In this document: piece by piece, positions 1-7,753 of the stretch
Numbering within the stretch: the first letter of the stretch is position 1
Layout: the number at the start of each line of letters is the position of its first letter
NCBI GenBank assembly: GCA_020638735.1
Contig: JACKHZ010000011.1
Span: 496,001 to 560,000, forward strand
Direction: 5' to 3'
DNA length: 64,000 nt
From: Planctomycetota bacterium
Lineage (GTDB): Bacteria; Planctomycetota; UBA1135; UBA2386
The notes under the pieces: model-generated
What the model was told of the DNA's origin: nothing
The model's database searches: none
Seen by the model: the letters and a program-made list of their open reading frames with translations, nothing else
Translations under genes and position numbers: made by a program

Positions 1-2025
1 CATCTGCTTCCGGACCGGTGCGCCCCCGGGGCACGCGGCGGCGAGCGTCAGCTCCAGCCCGCCCTGGGCGGGGAATCCGATCGACGTCTCGTAGACACCA
101 GCTTCCCCGGCAACCGGCTGCGCCGGTTGATCCTGGACGCTCAACTGCAGATCCGCGAACGGATACGACACGCCGATCCGCACCCGGTGGCTGCCGCTGA
201 GTGGGACTCCCACCCGGGGTTCGAGCAGCTCGAGCCGCGGATCAGGTCTCACTTCGCCGAGGGTGACCAGCGTCGTCGATGACCGGGTGTCATCCGCGGC
301 GATTGCGACCAGCTCGATCACGAGGTCCGGCGACAGGGCTTCGGGCAGGGGAACTTCAAAGTCGCCGGCTTCGCTCGGCAGGACATCAAGTGGCGCCGCG
401 CCACCACAGCGCACCTCGAGGCGCGCCGCACCCTGAGCCGAACAGGCCATGTACCAACGACCGGCGACCTGCTTCCAGCGGCGGGTCGCAACGGCACCCG
501 GTTGCGGTGCCACGACCTCGACCGAACGGAACACGGGTTGCGCCTTCTTGCCGACGGCATCGACCGCGTCGAAGCGGAGGTTCACAGAACCCGGCTTGCT
601 CGGAGCCGTCCACAGCCACTTCGAACCGTTGCGTGCCGCCTCGACGGCTGCCACGCCGTTGGCGGTGACCAGGACGTTCGACGCAGTCTCAGCGACGATC
701 TCGACGACGGTGCCGGCAGTGAGCCTCTCCCCGTCCTGCAACTCGATCTGCAGCTTCGGAGCCGGTCGTTCGGCGGCGGCCGGAGTCACCTCCGGGCGTT
801 CCGGGGGCTTGCCCTTGCCGGGATCGACGTTGCCATCGCGCGCCCGATCGTTCGCCGTGGTGGCCGCCGAGGCGGATTCCGCGGCGGACTCGCTGGCCGA
901 CTGGCCGACGCCCGACCACACCAGCACCAGCGACACCAGGAAGATCGCGCCGAGCAACACTGGCAAGACCGGTGCCTCGGTTCGCCGCCGTCGCCCCTGC
1001 GAGCGGGCTCTCGGTGCCTTCCGCACGATCGCTACCGGTTGGCCCAGCCGCGTCTTGATGCGGCTGAGCATCTCTTCCGTCGGCAGGCGCGCAGTGGTCG
1101 TAGACCGCTGGCCCGCGTCACGCAGCAGCGTCTCGTCGACCGGCTCGAACTCGGCGAGGGCGCGCTGCAGGGCGCCAGCGTCGGCGAAGCGCGCGGCCGG
1201 ATCGCGCTGCGTGCTGCGCTCGAGCACCGCGTGCAGCCGCGGCGACAGGTCCCGGCGCCGTCGCCGCAGCGACAGACAATCCACGTGTTGACTCCACCCG
1301 AGTAGTTCCAGGCCCGGGAAGGCGCTGGAGGGCATCGCGCCGGTGACCAGGAACTGCAGGGTCGCCCCGAGCGCCCAGACATCCGCGCTCGGCCGCACAT
1401 TCGGGGTATGCCACTGCTCGGGTGGCATGAACTCCGGCGTGCCCATGATCATCGAAGTGTTGCCGATGAGGCTGCGACCCTGTGCATCACGCGCCATGCG
1501 CACCAAGCCGAGGTCCGCCACCTTGACCCGCCCCGAGCGACAGATCAGCACGTTGTCCGGCTTGACGTCGCGGTGCACGAGTCCGAGGCGATGCGCTTCG
1601 GCGAGTCCGGACGCCGCGCCGTGCATTACAGCGATCGCCTCGGCTTCGTTCATCGGCCCGAGCCGGGAGATGCGCTGCGGCGCCGTCTCGCCGTCGACAT
1701 ACTCCATCACCAAGTAGTGCAGCCCGTGCCGCTGATCGACGCCATGAACGCGAACGACGTTTTGATGGGTGATGCGCTGTGCGATGCGCGCCTCTCGCTG
1801 GAAGCGCTCGATCGTGTCGACTTCAAGGGCCAGGGAAGGCCGCAGGAACTTGACGGCAACCGCATCGTTCAGCTCGAGGTCGAAGCCCAGGTAGACGATA
1901 CCCATTCCGCCGACACCCTGCCGCTCGAGCAGGACGACCCGGTCGAGGACCTTGTGGCCACAGACAACCGGGACCTTCTCGAGCAGAGGATCCTGCAGAG
2001 GGCCGAACGGATCTGGTGATGGCAT
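1..2025 (-). CDS. Membrane-anchored Ser/Thr protein kinase (3' end outside window)
   Basis: An unbroken frame of 675 codons runs from ATG at 2025 off the left edge. The N-terminal half is a Hanks-type kinase: glycine loop GVGGMGIVY (residues 37-45), ATP-binding Lys59 in AVKF, catalytic loop HRDVKPDN (151-158), metal-binding DLG (171-173, in place of DFG) and a GTPEFMPPEQ activation segment. It should phosphorylate Ser/Thr on proteins in the cytoplasm. A basic RRRRR stretch precedes one membrane helix at about residues 351-370. The visible C-terminal 300 residues are low-complexity Ala/Pro followed by beta-rich, Ig-like segments that would lie outside the membrane, a typical PknB-like sensor layout. 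It is the last visible gene of the chemosensory operon, 66 nt behind the hybrid histidine kinase, so cross-talk is plausible but inferred. No strong Shine-Dalgarno sequence precedes the start. Confidence 0.9.
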   Translation of the reverse strand, partial: MPSPDPFGPLQDPLLEKVPVVCGHKVLDRVVLLERQGVGGMGIVYLGFDLELNDAVAVKFLRPSLALEVDTIERFQREARIAQRITHQNVVRVHGVDQRHGLHYLVMEYVDGETAPQRISRLGPMNEAEAIAVMHGAASGLAEAHRLGLVHRDVKPDNVLICRSGRVKVADLGLVRMARDAQGRSLIGNTSMIMGTPEFMPPEQWHTPNVRPSADVWALGATLQFLVTGAMPSSAFPGLELLGWSQHVDCLSLRRRRRDLSPRLHAVLERSTQRDPAARFADAGALQRALAEFEPVDETLLRDAGQRSTTTARLPTEEMLSRIKTRLGQPVAIVRKAPRARSQGRRRRTEAPVLPVLLGAIFLVSLVLVWSGVGQSASESAAESASAATTANDRARDGNVDPGKGKPPERPEVTPAAAERPAPKLQIELQDGERLTAGTVVEIVAETASNVLVTANGVAAVEAARNGSKWLWTAPSKPGSVNLRFDAVDAVGKKAQPVFRSVEVVAPQPGAVATRRWKQVAGRWYMACSAQGAARLEVRCGGAAPLDVLPSEAGDFEVPLPEALSPDLVIELVAIAADDTRSSTTLVTLGEVRPDPRLELLEPRVGVPLSGSHRVRIGVSYPFADLQLSVQDQPAQPVAGEAGVYETSIGFPAQGGLELTLAAACPGGAPVRKQM

Positions 2026-2091
2026 GGCGACTCTCGGGCACGCTTATACTTCGCCGTTGCCGTCACGCCAGTCTTCAGCCGGCGGCTATCC

Positions 2092-3765
2092 CTACTTCGC
2101 GACGACCGTGGCCCTCGCGGTGTGCTCCGCCCACCCCGCGCAGACCGCCGCGATCAGATCCTCGCGCCGGAAAGGCTTGCCGATGAGCCGGTAGATGCCG
2201 GCCTCCGCACAGCGCGCCAGCACCTGGCTGTCGTCGTCGGCCGACACCGCCATCAATGGGCCGCTGTAGCCGAGCGCCCGCAGCCGTTGGGCCAGTTCGT
2301 AGCCGGTCAGCTCTGGCATGCGCAAATCGAGCACGGCCGAGTCGAACTGCGCGCCGGCCGCGACCGCCTCCAAGGCCACCAGCGGCTGGTCGAACGGCGT
2401 GACCGTCGCCCCGGCCGACTCCAGGAACCGCCGCGACATCAGCAGCAGGTCGCGCGCGTCGTCCACCAGCAGCACGCGCACGCCGGCCAACGGCGCGATC
2501 GTGCTCGACGCCGGCCGCCGCGAGATGGTCGGTGGGGCCGCTGCGGCCGCCGTCGGCCGGTCGACGCCGTCGTCGACGGCGGCCACCGCTTCGCCGATCA
2601 TCGGCACCTCAAGGCGGAACCGCGCGCCCGCTCCGGGCACGCTGTCGACCAGCGACAGCTCCCCGCCCATCAACCGGGCCAGGCGACGGCCGATCGACAG
2701 GCCGAGGCCCGTTCCCTGCAGCCCGCTCTGGGTGCGCTGCTCCTGCTGGAACGGCTCGAACAGGTGTTCGGCGAAGCCGGCGTCGATGCCGCGCCCGCTG
2801 TCGGCGACCTCCAGCCGCAGCATCGCGCGTCGACCGGCGCCGCGCGCCGCGAGCTCGATGCGCACGAAGCCGGTGTCGGTGAACTTCATCGCGTTGCCGA
2901 GCAGGTTCAGCAGGATCTGGCGGATGCGCAACGCGTCGCCGTGCATCGTCGGCGGCACCGCGTCGTCGACCTCCATCTGGAGGGCCAGTCCCTTGTGTTC
3001 GGCGTGCGGACGCACCATCGCCGCAACCTCCCGCAGCAGCTCGCGCACGTTGATGCGGTCGGCGCGCAGCGCCTGACGACCGGCGGCGACCCGCGCGTGG
3101 TCGAGCAGGTCGTTGAGCAGCTCCATCAGGTGACGGCTGTTGCCGAGCACGGCGCAGGCCGAGGCCTGTCGTTCACCCGGTGCGCTGCCGGGATCGGTGA
3201 GGATCTCGGCGTGGCCGAGGATCGCCGCCATCGGCGTGCGCACCTCGTGGCCGAAGTTGCGCAGCCAGCGCCACGACACCTCCGGGGCGCGCTGCTCGGC
3301 GATCGTCGTGGCATCGCTGCTGCCCTCGCGCGGCAGCGCGTGCAGCACCCCTTCGAACTGCCACGCTCCGTGACGCCGAAGCGGCCGGACGAACAGCAGC
3401 ACCGACACCAGGTGACCAGCGCGGTGCTGGCCGCGCACCAGCCGGGTGATGCCGATCACGCGACTCGCGTGGGCCTGTTGCTGCAGCCGCTCGACGTAGC
3501 GACGTACGTAGCTGTCGTGCTCGTCGGCGACGTGTCCCGGCATCAGCGTCGTGACGTTGCGGCCGATCATCTCCGCCGCGGTGTAGCCGAACAGCTCGAC
3601 GTCCGCGCCGCGCCACTGGAGGACCAGCCCGCTGGCGTCGATGCGCACGCGCGCCAGCTGCATGGCCGCCTCCGGCAGCTCGTCGCGGCGGCGCCGCAGG
3701 GCCTGCAGCCCGGCTCCGATGATCAGGCCGGTCACCAGCGCCAGCGAGGTCGCGAGCGCGCTCAT
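2092..3765 (-). CDS. Hybrid histidine kinase (TM-PAS-HisKA-HATPase-REC)
   Basis: 557 residues. One membrane helix near residues 4-22, then a PAS domain (about 35-145; LFGYTAAEMIGRN is typical). The HisKA H-box is FGHEVRTPM with His173. The ATPase domain has N-box LLNLLGNAMKF (286-296), G1 DSGRGID (322-328) and G2 GTGLGLSIG. A C-terminal receiver has VLLVDDA, phospho-acceptor Asp480 in VLDLRMPEL and the conserved Lys in GKPF. It should autophosphorylate and pass phosphate to its own receiver. The ATG at 3765 overlaps the cheR stop by ATGA, so I prefer it to longer upstream readings, which are high-Arg antisense-like sequence. No separate CheY is visible in this operon, so this receiver could also accept phosphate from CheA; that is inference. 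Confidence 0.93.
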   Translation of the reverse strand: MSALATSLALVTGLIIGAGLQALRRRRDELPEAAMQLARVRIDASGLVLQWRGADVELFGYTAAEMIGRNVTTLMPGHVADEHDSYVRRYVERLQQQAHASRVIGITRLVRGQHRAGHLVSVLLFVRPLRRHGAWQFEGVLHALPREGSSDATTIAEQRAPEVSWRWLRNFGHEVRTPMAAILGHAEILTDPGSAPGERQASACAVLGNSRHLMELLNDLLDHARVAAGRQALRADRINVRELLREVAAMVRPHAEHKGLALQMEVDDAVPPTMHGDALRIRQILLNLLGNAMKFTDTGFVRIELAARGAGRRAMLRLEVADSGRGIDAGFAEHLFEPFQQEQRTQSGLQGTGLGLSIGRRLARLMGGELSLVDSVPGAGARFRLEVPMIGEAVAAVDDGVDRPTAAAAAPPTISRRPASSTIAPLAGVRVLLVDDARDLLLMSRRFLESAGATVTPFDQPLVALEAVAAGAQFDSAVLDLRMPELTGYELAQRLRALGYSGPLMAVSADDDSQVLARCAEAGIYRLIGKPFRREDLIAAVCAGWAEHTARATVVAK

Positions 3766-4604
3766 GCGTGCCCCGGGTGCTCGTCGTCGCGGCGGTAGAA
3801 CGCGGCGCGACCGTGGGCCAGGCGACGGAAGCCGCTGCCCAGGCCGAGCAGCGTCTCCGAGCCACCGAGGCACAGCACCCCGTCGTCGGCGAGCCGTTCG
3901 TGCAGCCGCTGCAGGATGCGCCGCTTGTCCTCGTCGGAGAAGTAGATCATCACGTTGCGCAGCAGGGCGAGATCGACGCGCCCCAGGTCCGGCCAGTCGC
4001 CGTGCAGGTTGACCTTTTGGAACTCGCAGCAGCTGCGCAGCTCCTCGGTGACGCGCCAACCGTCGTCGACCGGCTCGAACCACCGCGCGCGGCGGGCGTC
4101 GTCCAGACCGCGGCGCAGCTCGGCCGTCGAATAGACGCCGGCGAGGGCGCGTTCGAGCACCGACGTGCAGAGGTCGCTGCCGACGATGCGCAGCCGCCAG
4201 CCACTCGCCGCCGGCAGCCGCTCCCGCAGCGCGATCGCCAACGACCAGACCTCCTGCCCGGTCGAGCAGGCCATGCTCCAGACCGTCAGGCGACGAAGAC
4301 CATCGCGCGCGGCGGCCAGCGCCGGCAGCACGTCGCGCTGCAGCGCCTCGAACGGGTGGCCGTCGCGGAAGAAGCTCGTCTCGTTGGTCGTCATCGCCTC
4401 GATCGCCGCGGCGCAGAGCCGCTCGTCTCGACCGGAGCGAAGCGCCCGCAGCAGGTCTTCGACGGAGGCGACGGAGAAGTCCTCGAGCAGCGCCTCGAGG
4501 CGATGCGCGAAGAACGGCACGCCGCGGCCCTCGAGTCGGATTCCGGCGCGATCCCGCGCAAGGCCGCGGAGGAAATCGAGTTGGTCCTCGCGCAGCTCCA
4601 TCAT
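3762..4604 (-). CDS. cheR: Chemoreceptor glutamate methyltransferase CheR
   Basis: 280 residues, the normal CheR length. It transfers methyl groups from S-adenosylmethionine to glutamates of the receptor encoded two genes upstream, giving adaptation. Seen in sequence: an N-terminal helical CheR domain, the TTNETSFFRD block (residues 72-81), SAM-binding WSMACSTGQEVWSLA (109-123, a variant of the usual ACSTGEEPYSLA) and RNVMIYF near residue 217. Two adjacent ATG codons (4604 and 4601) are possible starts; the first overlaps the cheB stop. The stop overlaps the following kinase start (ATGA). Confidence 0.95.
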   Translation of the reverse strand: MMELREDQLDFLRGLARDRAGIRLEGRGVPFFAHRLEALLEDFSVASVEDLLRALRSGRDERLCAAAIEAMTTNETSFFRDGHPFEALQRDVLPALAAARDGLRRLTVWSMACSTGQEVWSLAIALRERLPAASGWRLRIVGSDLCTSVLERALAGVYSTAELRRGLDDARRARWFEPVDDGWRVTEELRSCCEFQKVNLHGDWPDLGRVDLALLRNVMIYFSDEDKRRILQRLHERLADDGVLCLGGSETLLGLGSGFRRLAHGRAAFYRRDDEHPGHA

Positions 4605-5644
4605 GCCTCTCCTTCCGGCGCGCGGTCCGCACGCCTGGTCACACGCCGACGGATCTCCTGGGCCAGCTCCCCCAGCGGCAGCACGCGGTCGGCCAGCCCG
4701 CCGCGCACGATCGCGCCCGGCATGCCCCAGACGACGCTGGTCGCTTCGTCTTGCGCCAGGACCTGCCCGCCGCCCGCGACGATCTGCTCGGCGCCGCGCA
4801 AGCCGTCCTGCCCCATCCCCGTCATCACCACCGCCAGCAACCGGCTGCCGTAGCAGGCCGCCGCCGAGCGGAACAAGACGTCCACGGCCGGACGGCACGA
4901 ATTCTCCTGCGGTCCGTCGTCGAGGAGCAGCTGCTGCTCGCGACCGGCAGCGCGAACTCGCATGTGGCGGTCGCCAGGTGCGATCCACACCTCACCCGGC
5001 CGGACCGGGGCGCCGTGCACTCCCTCGCGCACCTGCAGCTCGCTGCGCTTGTCCAAGCGTTCGGCGAGCAGTCCGGTGAACAGCGGCGGCATGTGCTGCA
5101 CGATCAGCACGGGGACCGGCAGGTCCCCCGGCAGCTGCGGCACCAACTCCATCAGCGCGTTGGGCCCACCGGTCGAGACGCCGACGACCAGCGCGTCGAT
5201 CGGACCTGCGCCGGTGGAGGCGCGGCGGTGCGGGATCAACGCCGCGGCGGGCTCCCGTTCGGTCAGGCCGCGGATCTTGCCCACCAGCTCGGCCAAGGAG
5301 CTCTCGCTGAGGCGCCCGTCGACCGGCTTCGCCACCACGTCGGCGGCGCCCCGGGCCAGCGCCTCGAGGGTGACCTCTGCGCCGGCAGAGGTGTGGCCGC
5401 TGAAGACGATCACCTTGGTCTCCGGCGTCAATTCGCGCAGCAGCTCGAGCGTGGCCAGGCCGCCCAGACCCGGCATCTCCACGTCGAGCACGACCACGTC
5501 CGGCGGCCTGGTGGCACAGCGCTGCAACGCGAGCTCGCCGCTCGGAACGGGACGCAGGACCTCGAGCCCGGGCACCTGCGACAGGGCCCGGGCCACGGTG
5601 CTGCGCGCGACCACGGAGTCATCGACGATCAGGACGCTGGGCAT
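4601..5644 (-). CDS. cheB: Chemotaxis response regulator / protein-glutamate methylesterase CheB
   Basis: 347 residues. The N-terminal receiver has VLIVDDS, phospho-acceptor Asp54 in VVLDVEMPG and the conserved Lys in AKPVDG. The C-terminal esterase has the catalytic triad Ser157 (GVSTGGP), His184 (VQHMPP) and Asp280 (MTGMGQDG). Phosphorylation by CheA would activate demethylation or deamidation of the receptor, opposing CheR. Start choice: ATG 5644 gives the natural MPSVLIVDD beginning, with AGGAG 11 nt upstream. A GTG at 5656, overlapping the MCP stop as GTGA, would add four residues and cannot be excluded. Confidence 0.95.
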   Translation of the reverse strand: MPSVLIVDDSVVARSTVARALSQVPGLEVLRPVPSGELALQRCATRPPDVVVLDVEMPGLGGLATLELLRELTPETKVIVFSGHTSAGAEVTLEALARGAADVVAKPVDGRLSESSLAELVGKIRGLTEREPAAALIPHRRASTGAGPIDALVVGVSTGGPNALMELVPQLPGDLPVPVLIVQHMPPLFTGLLAERLDKRSELQVREGVHGAPVRPGEVWIAPGDRHMRVRAAGREQQLLLDDGPQENSCRPAVDVLFRSAAACYGSRLLAVVMTGMGQDGLRGAEQIVAGGGQVLAQDEATSVVWGMPGAIVRGGLADRVLPLGELAQEIRRRVTRRADRAPEGEA

Positions 5645-5652
5645 GGCTCCCT

Positions 5653-7221
5653 TCACTCCTGCTTGTCGAGCAGGGAGCGGAGGCTCGACGCCAGCTCGGT
5701 AAGTTCGGTGCCGGCCTGCATGGTGCCGGAGGCCGCAGTCGCCGCGTCGCGCGCCGCTTCGGCGACGCCGGTCACCGCCCGGGCGATCTCTCCGCTGCCC
5801 TTCGCCGCCTCGGCGATGTTGCGGCTGATCTCGTTGGTGGTCGCCGTCTGTTCCTCGACGGCGCTGGCGATCGACGACTGGATGTCGTGGATGCGGCCGA
5901 TGACGTTGGAGATCTCGCCGATCGACGCGACCGCACCTTCGGTGTCGTTCTGGATCGCCTCGATCTTCTGGCCGATGTCCTCGGTCGCCTTGGCGGTCTC
6001 CTTCGCGAGCTCCTTGACCTCGTTGGCCACGACCGCGAACCCCTTGCCCGCCTCACCGGCGCGCGCCGCCTCGATCGTCGCGTTGAGCGCCAGCAGGTTG
6101 GTCTGCTGTGCGATCGACGTGATGACCTTGATCACCTTGCCGATCTCGGCGCTGCTGACGCCGAGCTTGTTGACCGTCGCGGTCGCGGTGCCCGCCGCGT
6201 CGACGGCGCTCGACGCGACGCGCGCGGCCTCGCCGGCGTTCTTGGCGATCTCGCCGATGCTGGCCTCGAGCTCCTCGATGCCGGTGGCGACCGTCTGCAC
6301 GTTGCTGCTGACCTCTTCGGCGGCCGACGACACCGTCGCGGCTTGCGCCGAGGTCTCCTCGGCGGCGCTCGACATCTGCGCGCTGGTCGAAGCCAGCTCC
6401 TCGGCGGCGCTGCTGAGCGACGTGGAGGTGGCGCCGATGCTGCGCTCGGCGCGCAGCCGCTCCGTGATCACCGACCACGTCACCATCGTGCCGAGGTGCT
6501 CGCCGCGGCTGTCGTAGACCGCGCTGGCCAGCAGGTCCAGGGTCTCAGGGCCCACCTGGATGTTGGCGCGGATCGGCAGCTTCTCGGGGTCGCGCAGCAA
6601 CTGCCGCTGGTGCGCCGGGTCCTTGTGGAAGACGTCGATGCACTGACCGACCATGCGATCGATCGGCATCGGCAGATGTTGTTGCAGCCCGCGCAGCGTC
6701 TTGGTCGACGCCGTGTTCATGTAGCGGATCACGAGGTCGCGGTCGGCGAACATCATGTTGATCGGCGCGTCCTCGGCCATCGACGCGAAGCGCACGTTGG
6801 CCTCTCGCTGCGCGACCATCTCGGTGATGTCGGTCGCGAACTTGACGACCTTGTACGGGCGTCCGTTCTCGTCGCGGATCGGGTTGTAGGTGGCCTGGAT
6901 CCAGACCCGACGGCCGTCCTTGGCGACGCGTTCGAACTCGCCGGCCAGGTAGCGGCCGCTGCTCAGCGTCGCCCAGAAGTCGCGGTAGTCCGGCGACTTC
7001 GCATGGTCCGCGGTGACGAACATCGCGTGCCGACGGCCGCGCACCTCGTCCAGCGTGTAGCCGAGGCAGTTCAAGAAGTTGGCGTTCGCGGTGCGGATCG
7101 TGCCGTCGAGCTCGAACTCGATCACCGCCTGCGCCTTGTCGATGGCCGCCAGCTGGCCGCGCAGGTCGTGAAGTTCGTCGAGCAGCGCGGTCTGGTCCAA
7201 TGGTGCAGCAGTCGTAGTCAT
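5653..7221 (-). CDS. Soluble PAS-PAS methyl-accepting chemotaxis receptor
   Basis: 522 residues with no membrane helix, so this is a cytoplasmic receptor. Two PAS domains (about residues 25-140 and 145-260; the first contains GTIRTANANFLNCLGY) are followed by a long coiled-coil signalling domain. The tip is highly conserved: IAQQTNLLALNATIEAARAG, then GFAVVANEVKELA. It should form trimers of dimers that regulate CheA through CheW. PAS domains imply sensing of a small ligand, redox or energy state; no haem or flavin ligand residue can be assigned by eye. A strong Shine-Dalgarno sequence (GGAGGAGGAAGG) lies just upstream of the ATG. The stop overlaps the alternative cheB GTG. It is the only receptor in the cluster and is probably dedicated to it. 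Confidence 0.95.
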   Translation of the reverse strand: MTTTAAPLDQTALLDELHDLRGQLAAIDKAQAVIEFELDGTIRTANANFLNCLGYTLDEVRGRRHAMFVTADHAKSPDYRDFWATLSSGRYLAGEFERVAKDGRRVWIQATYNPIRDENGRPYKVVKFATDITEMVAQREANVRFASMAEDAPINMMFADRDLVIRYMNTASTKTLRGLQQHLPMPIDRMVGQCIDVFHKDPAHQRQLLRDPEKLPIRANIQVGPETLDLLASAVYDSRGEHLGTMVTWSVITERLRAERSIGATSTSLSSAAEELASTSAQMSSAAEETSAQAATVSSAAEEVSSNVQTVATGIEELEASIGEIAKNAGEAARVASSAVDAAGTATATVNKLGVSSAEIGKVIKVITSIAQQTNLLALNATIEAARAGEAGKGFAVVANEVKELAKETAKATEDIGQKIEAIQNDTEGAVASIGEISNVIGRIHDIQSSIASAVEEQTATTNEISRNIAEAAKGSGEIARAVTGVAEAARDAATAASGTMQAGTELTELASSLRSLLDKQE

Positions 7222-7267
7222 CCTTCCTCCTCCTGGTGGTTCTCCGTCCGTGTGCGTGGCGTGGCGC

Positions 7268-7753
7268 TCAGCCGGCGCCGAGCGGCTGCCCGGCGCGCCG
7301 CGCCGCCTGCTCGTGGGCGGTCGCGTCGATGGCGAGCACGCGATCCAGCTCGAGCAACAGCAGCAGCCGCCGCGCGTCGAGTTTGTGCACGCCGCGGATC
7401 AGGCTGCGCGCGGGCTGGCGCAGCGTCGCGGGCGGCGCCTCGTACGAGCCGTCGTCGACCAGCAGCACGTCGCCGATCTCGTCGACGAGCAGGCTGACGA
7501 TGCCGTCCGCCGTGCGCACGACGACGTTCATCGGCTCCGCCGCCGCAGGCCGCGCCGGCAGGCCGAAGCGCTGCCGCAGGTCCACCGCGGTGACGATCTG
7601 ACCGCGCAGGTTGATCAGCCCGGCGATCGCGCCGCAGGCCATCGGCACGCGCGTCATCTGCTGGAACCGCAGCACCTCCTGCACACAGGAGACCGGCAGG
7701 CCGAGCAGCAGGTCGCCGAGCCGAAAGCTGCAGAGTTGTCGTTCCGTGTTCAT
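7268..7753 (-). CDS. cheW: Chemotaxis coupling protein CheW
   Basis: 161 residues forming a single CheW-like SH3-type domain. CSFRLGDLLLGLPVSCVQEVLR at the N-terminus, the GLINLRGQIVTAVDLRQRFG core and LLVDEIGDVLLV are characteristic. It bridges the receptor to CheA. The ATG at 7753 overlaps the cheA stop (ATGA), fixing both the start and the coupling. The C-terminal tail (about 20 residues, Ala/Gly-rich) is not conserved in the family. Confidence 0.95.
   Translation of the reverse strand: MNTERQLCSFRLGDLLLGLPVSCVQEVLRFQQMTRVPMACGAIAGLINLRGQIVTAVDLRQRFGLPARPAAAEPMNVVVRTADGIVSLLVDEIGDVLLVDDGSYEAPPATLRQPARSLIRGVHKLDARRLLLLLELDRVLAIDATAHEQAARRAGQPLGAG

Noticed and set aside
449..2019. Plus-strand open frames opposite the Ser/Thr kinase
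   Set aside because: They are antisense to a clear kinase reading frame with all catalytic motifs; Arg/His-rich composition is typical of shadow frames in 70% G+C DNA.
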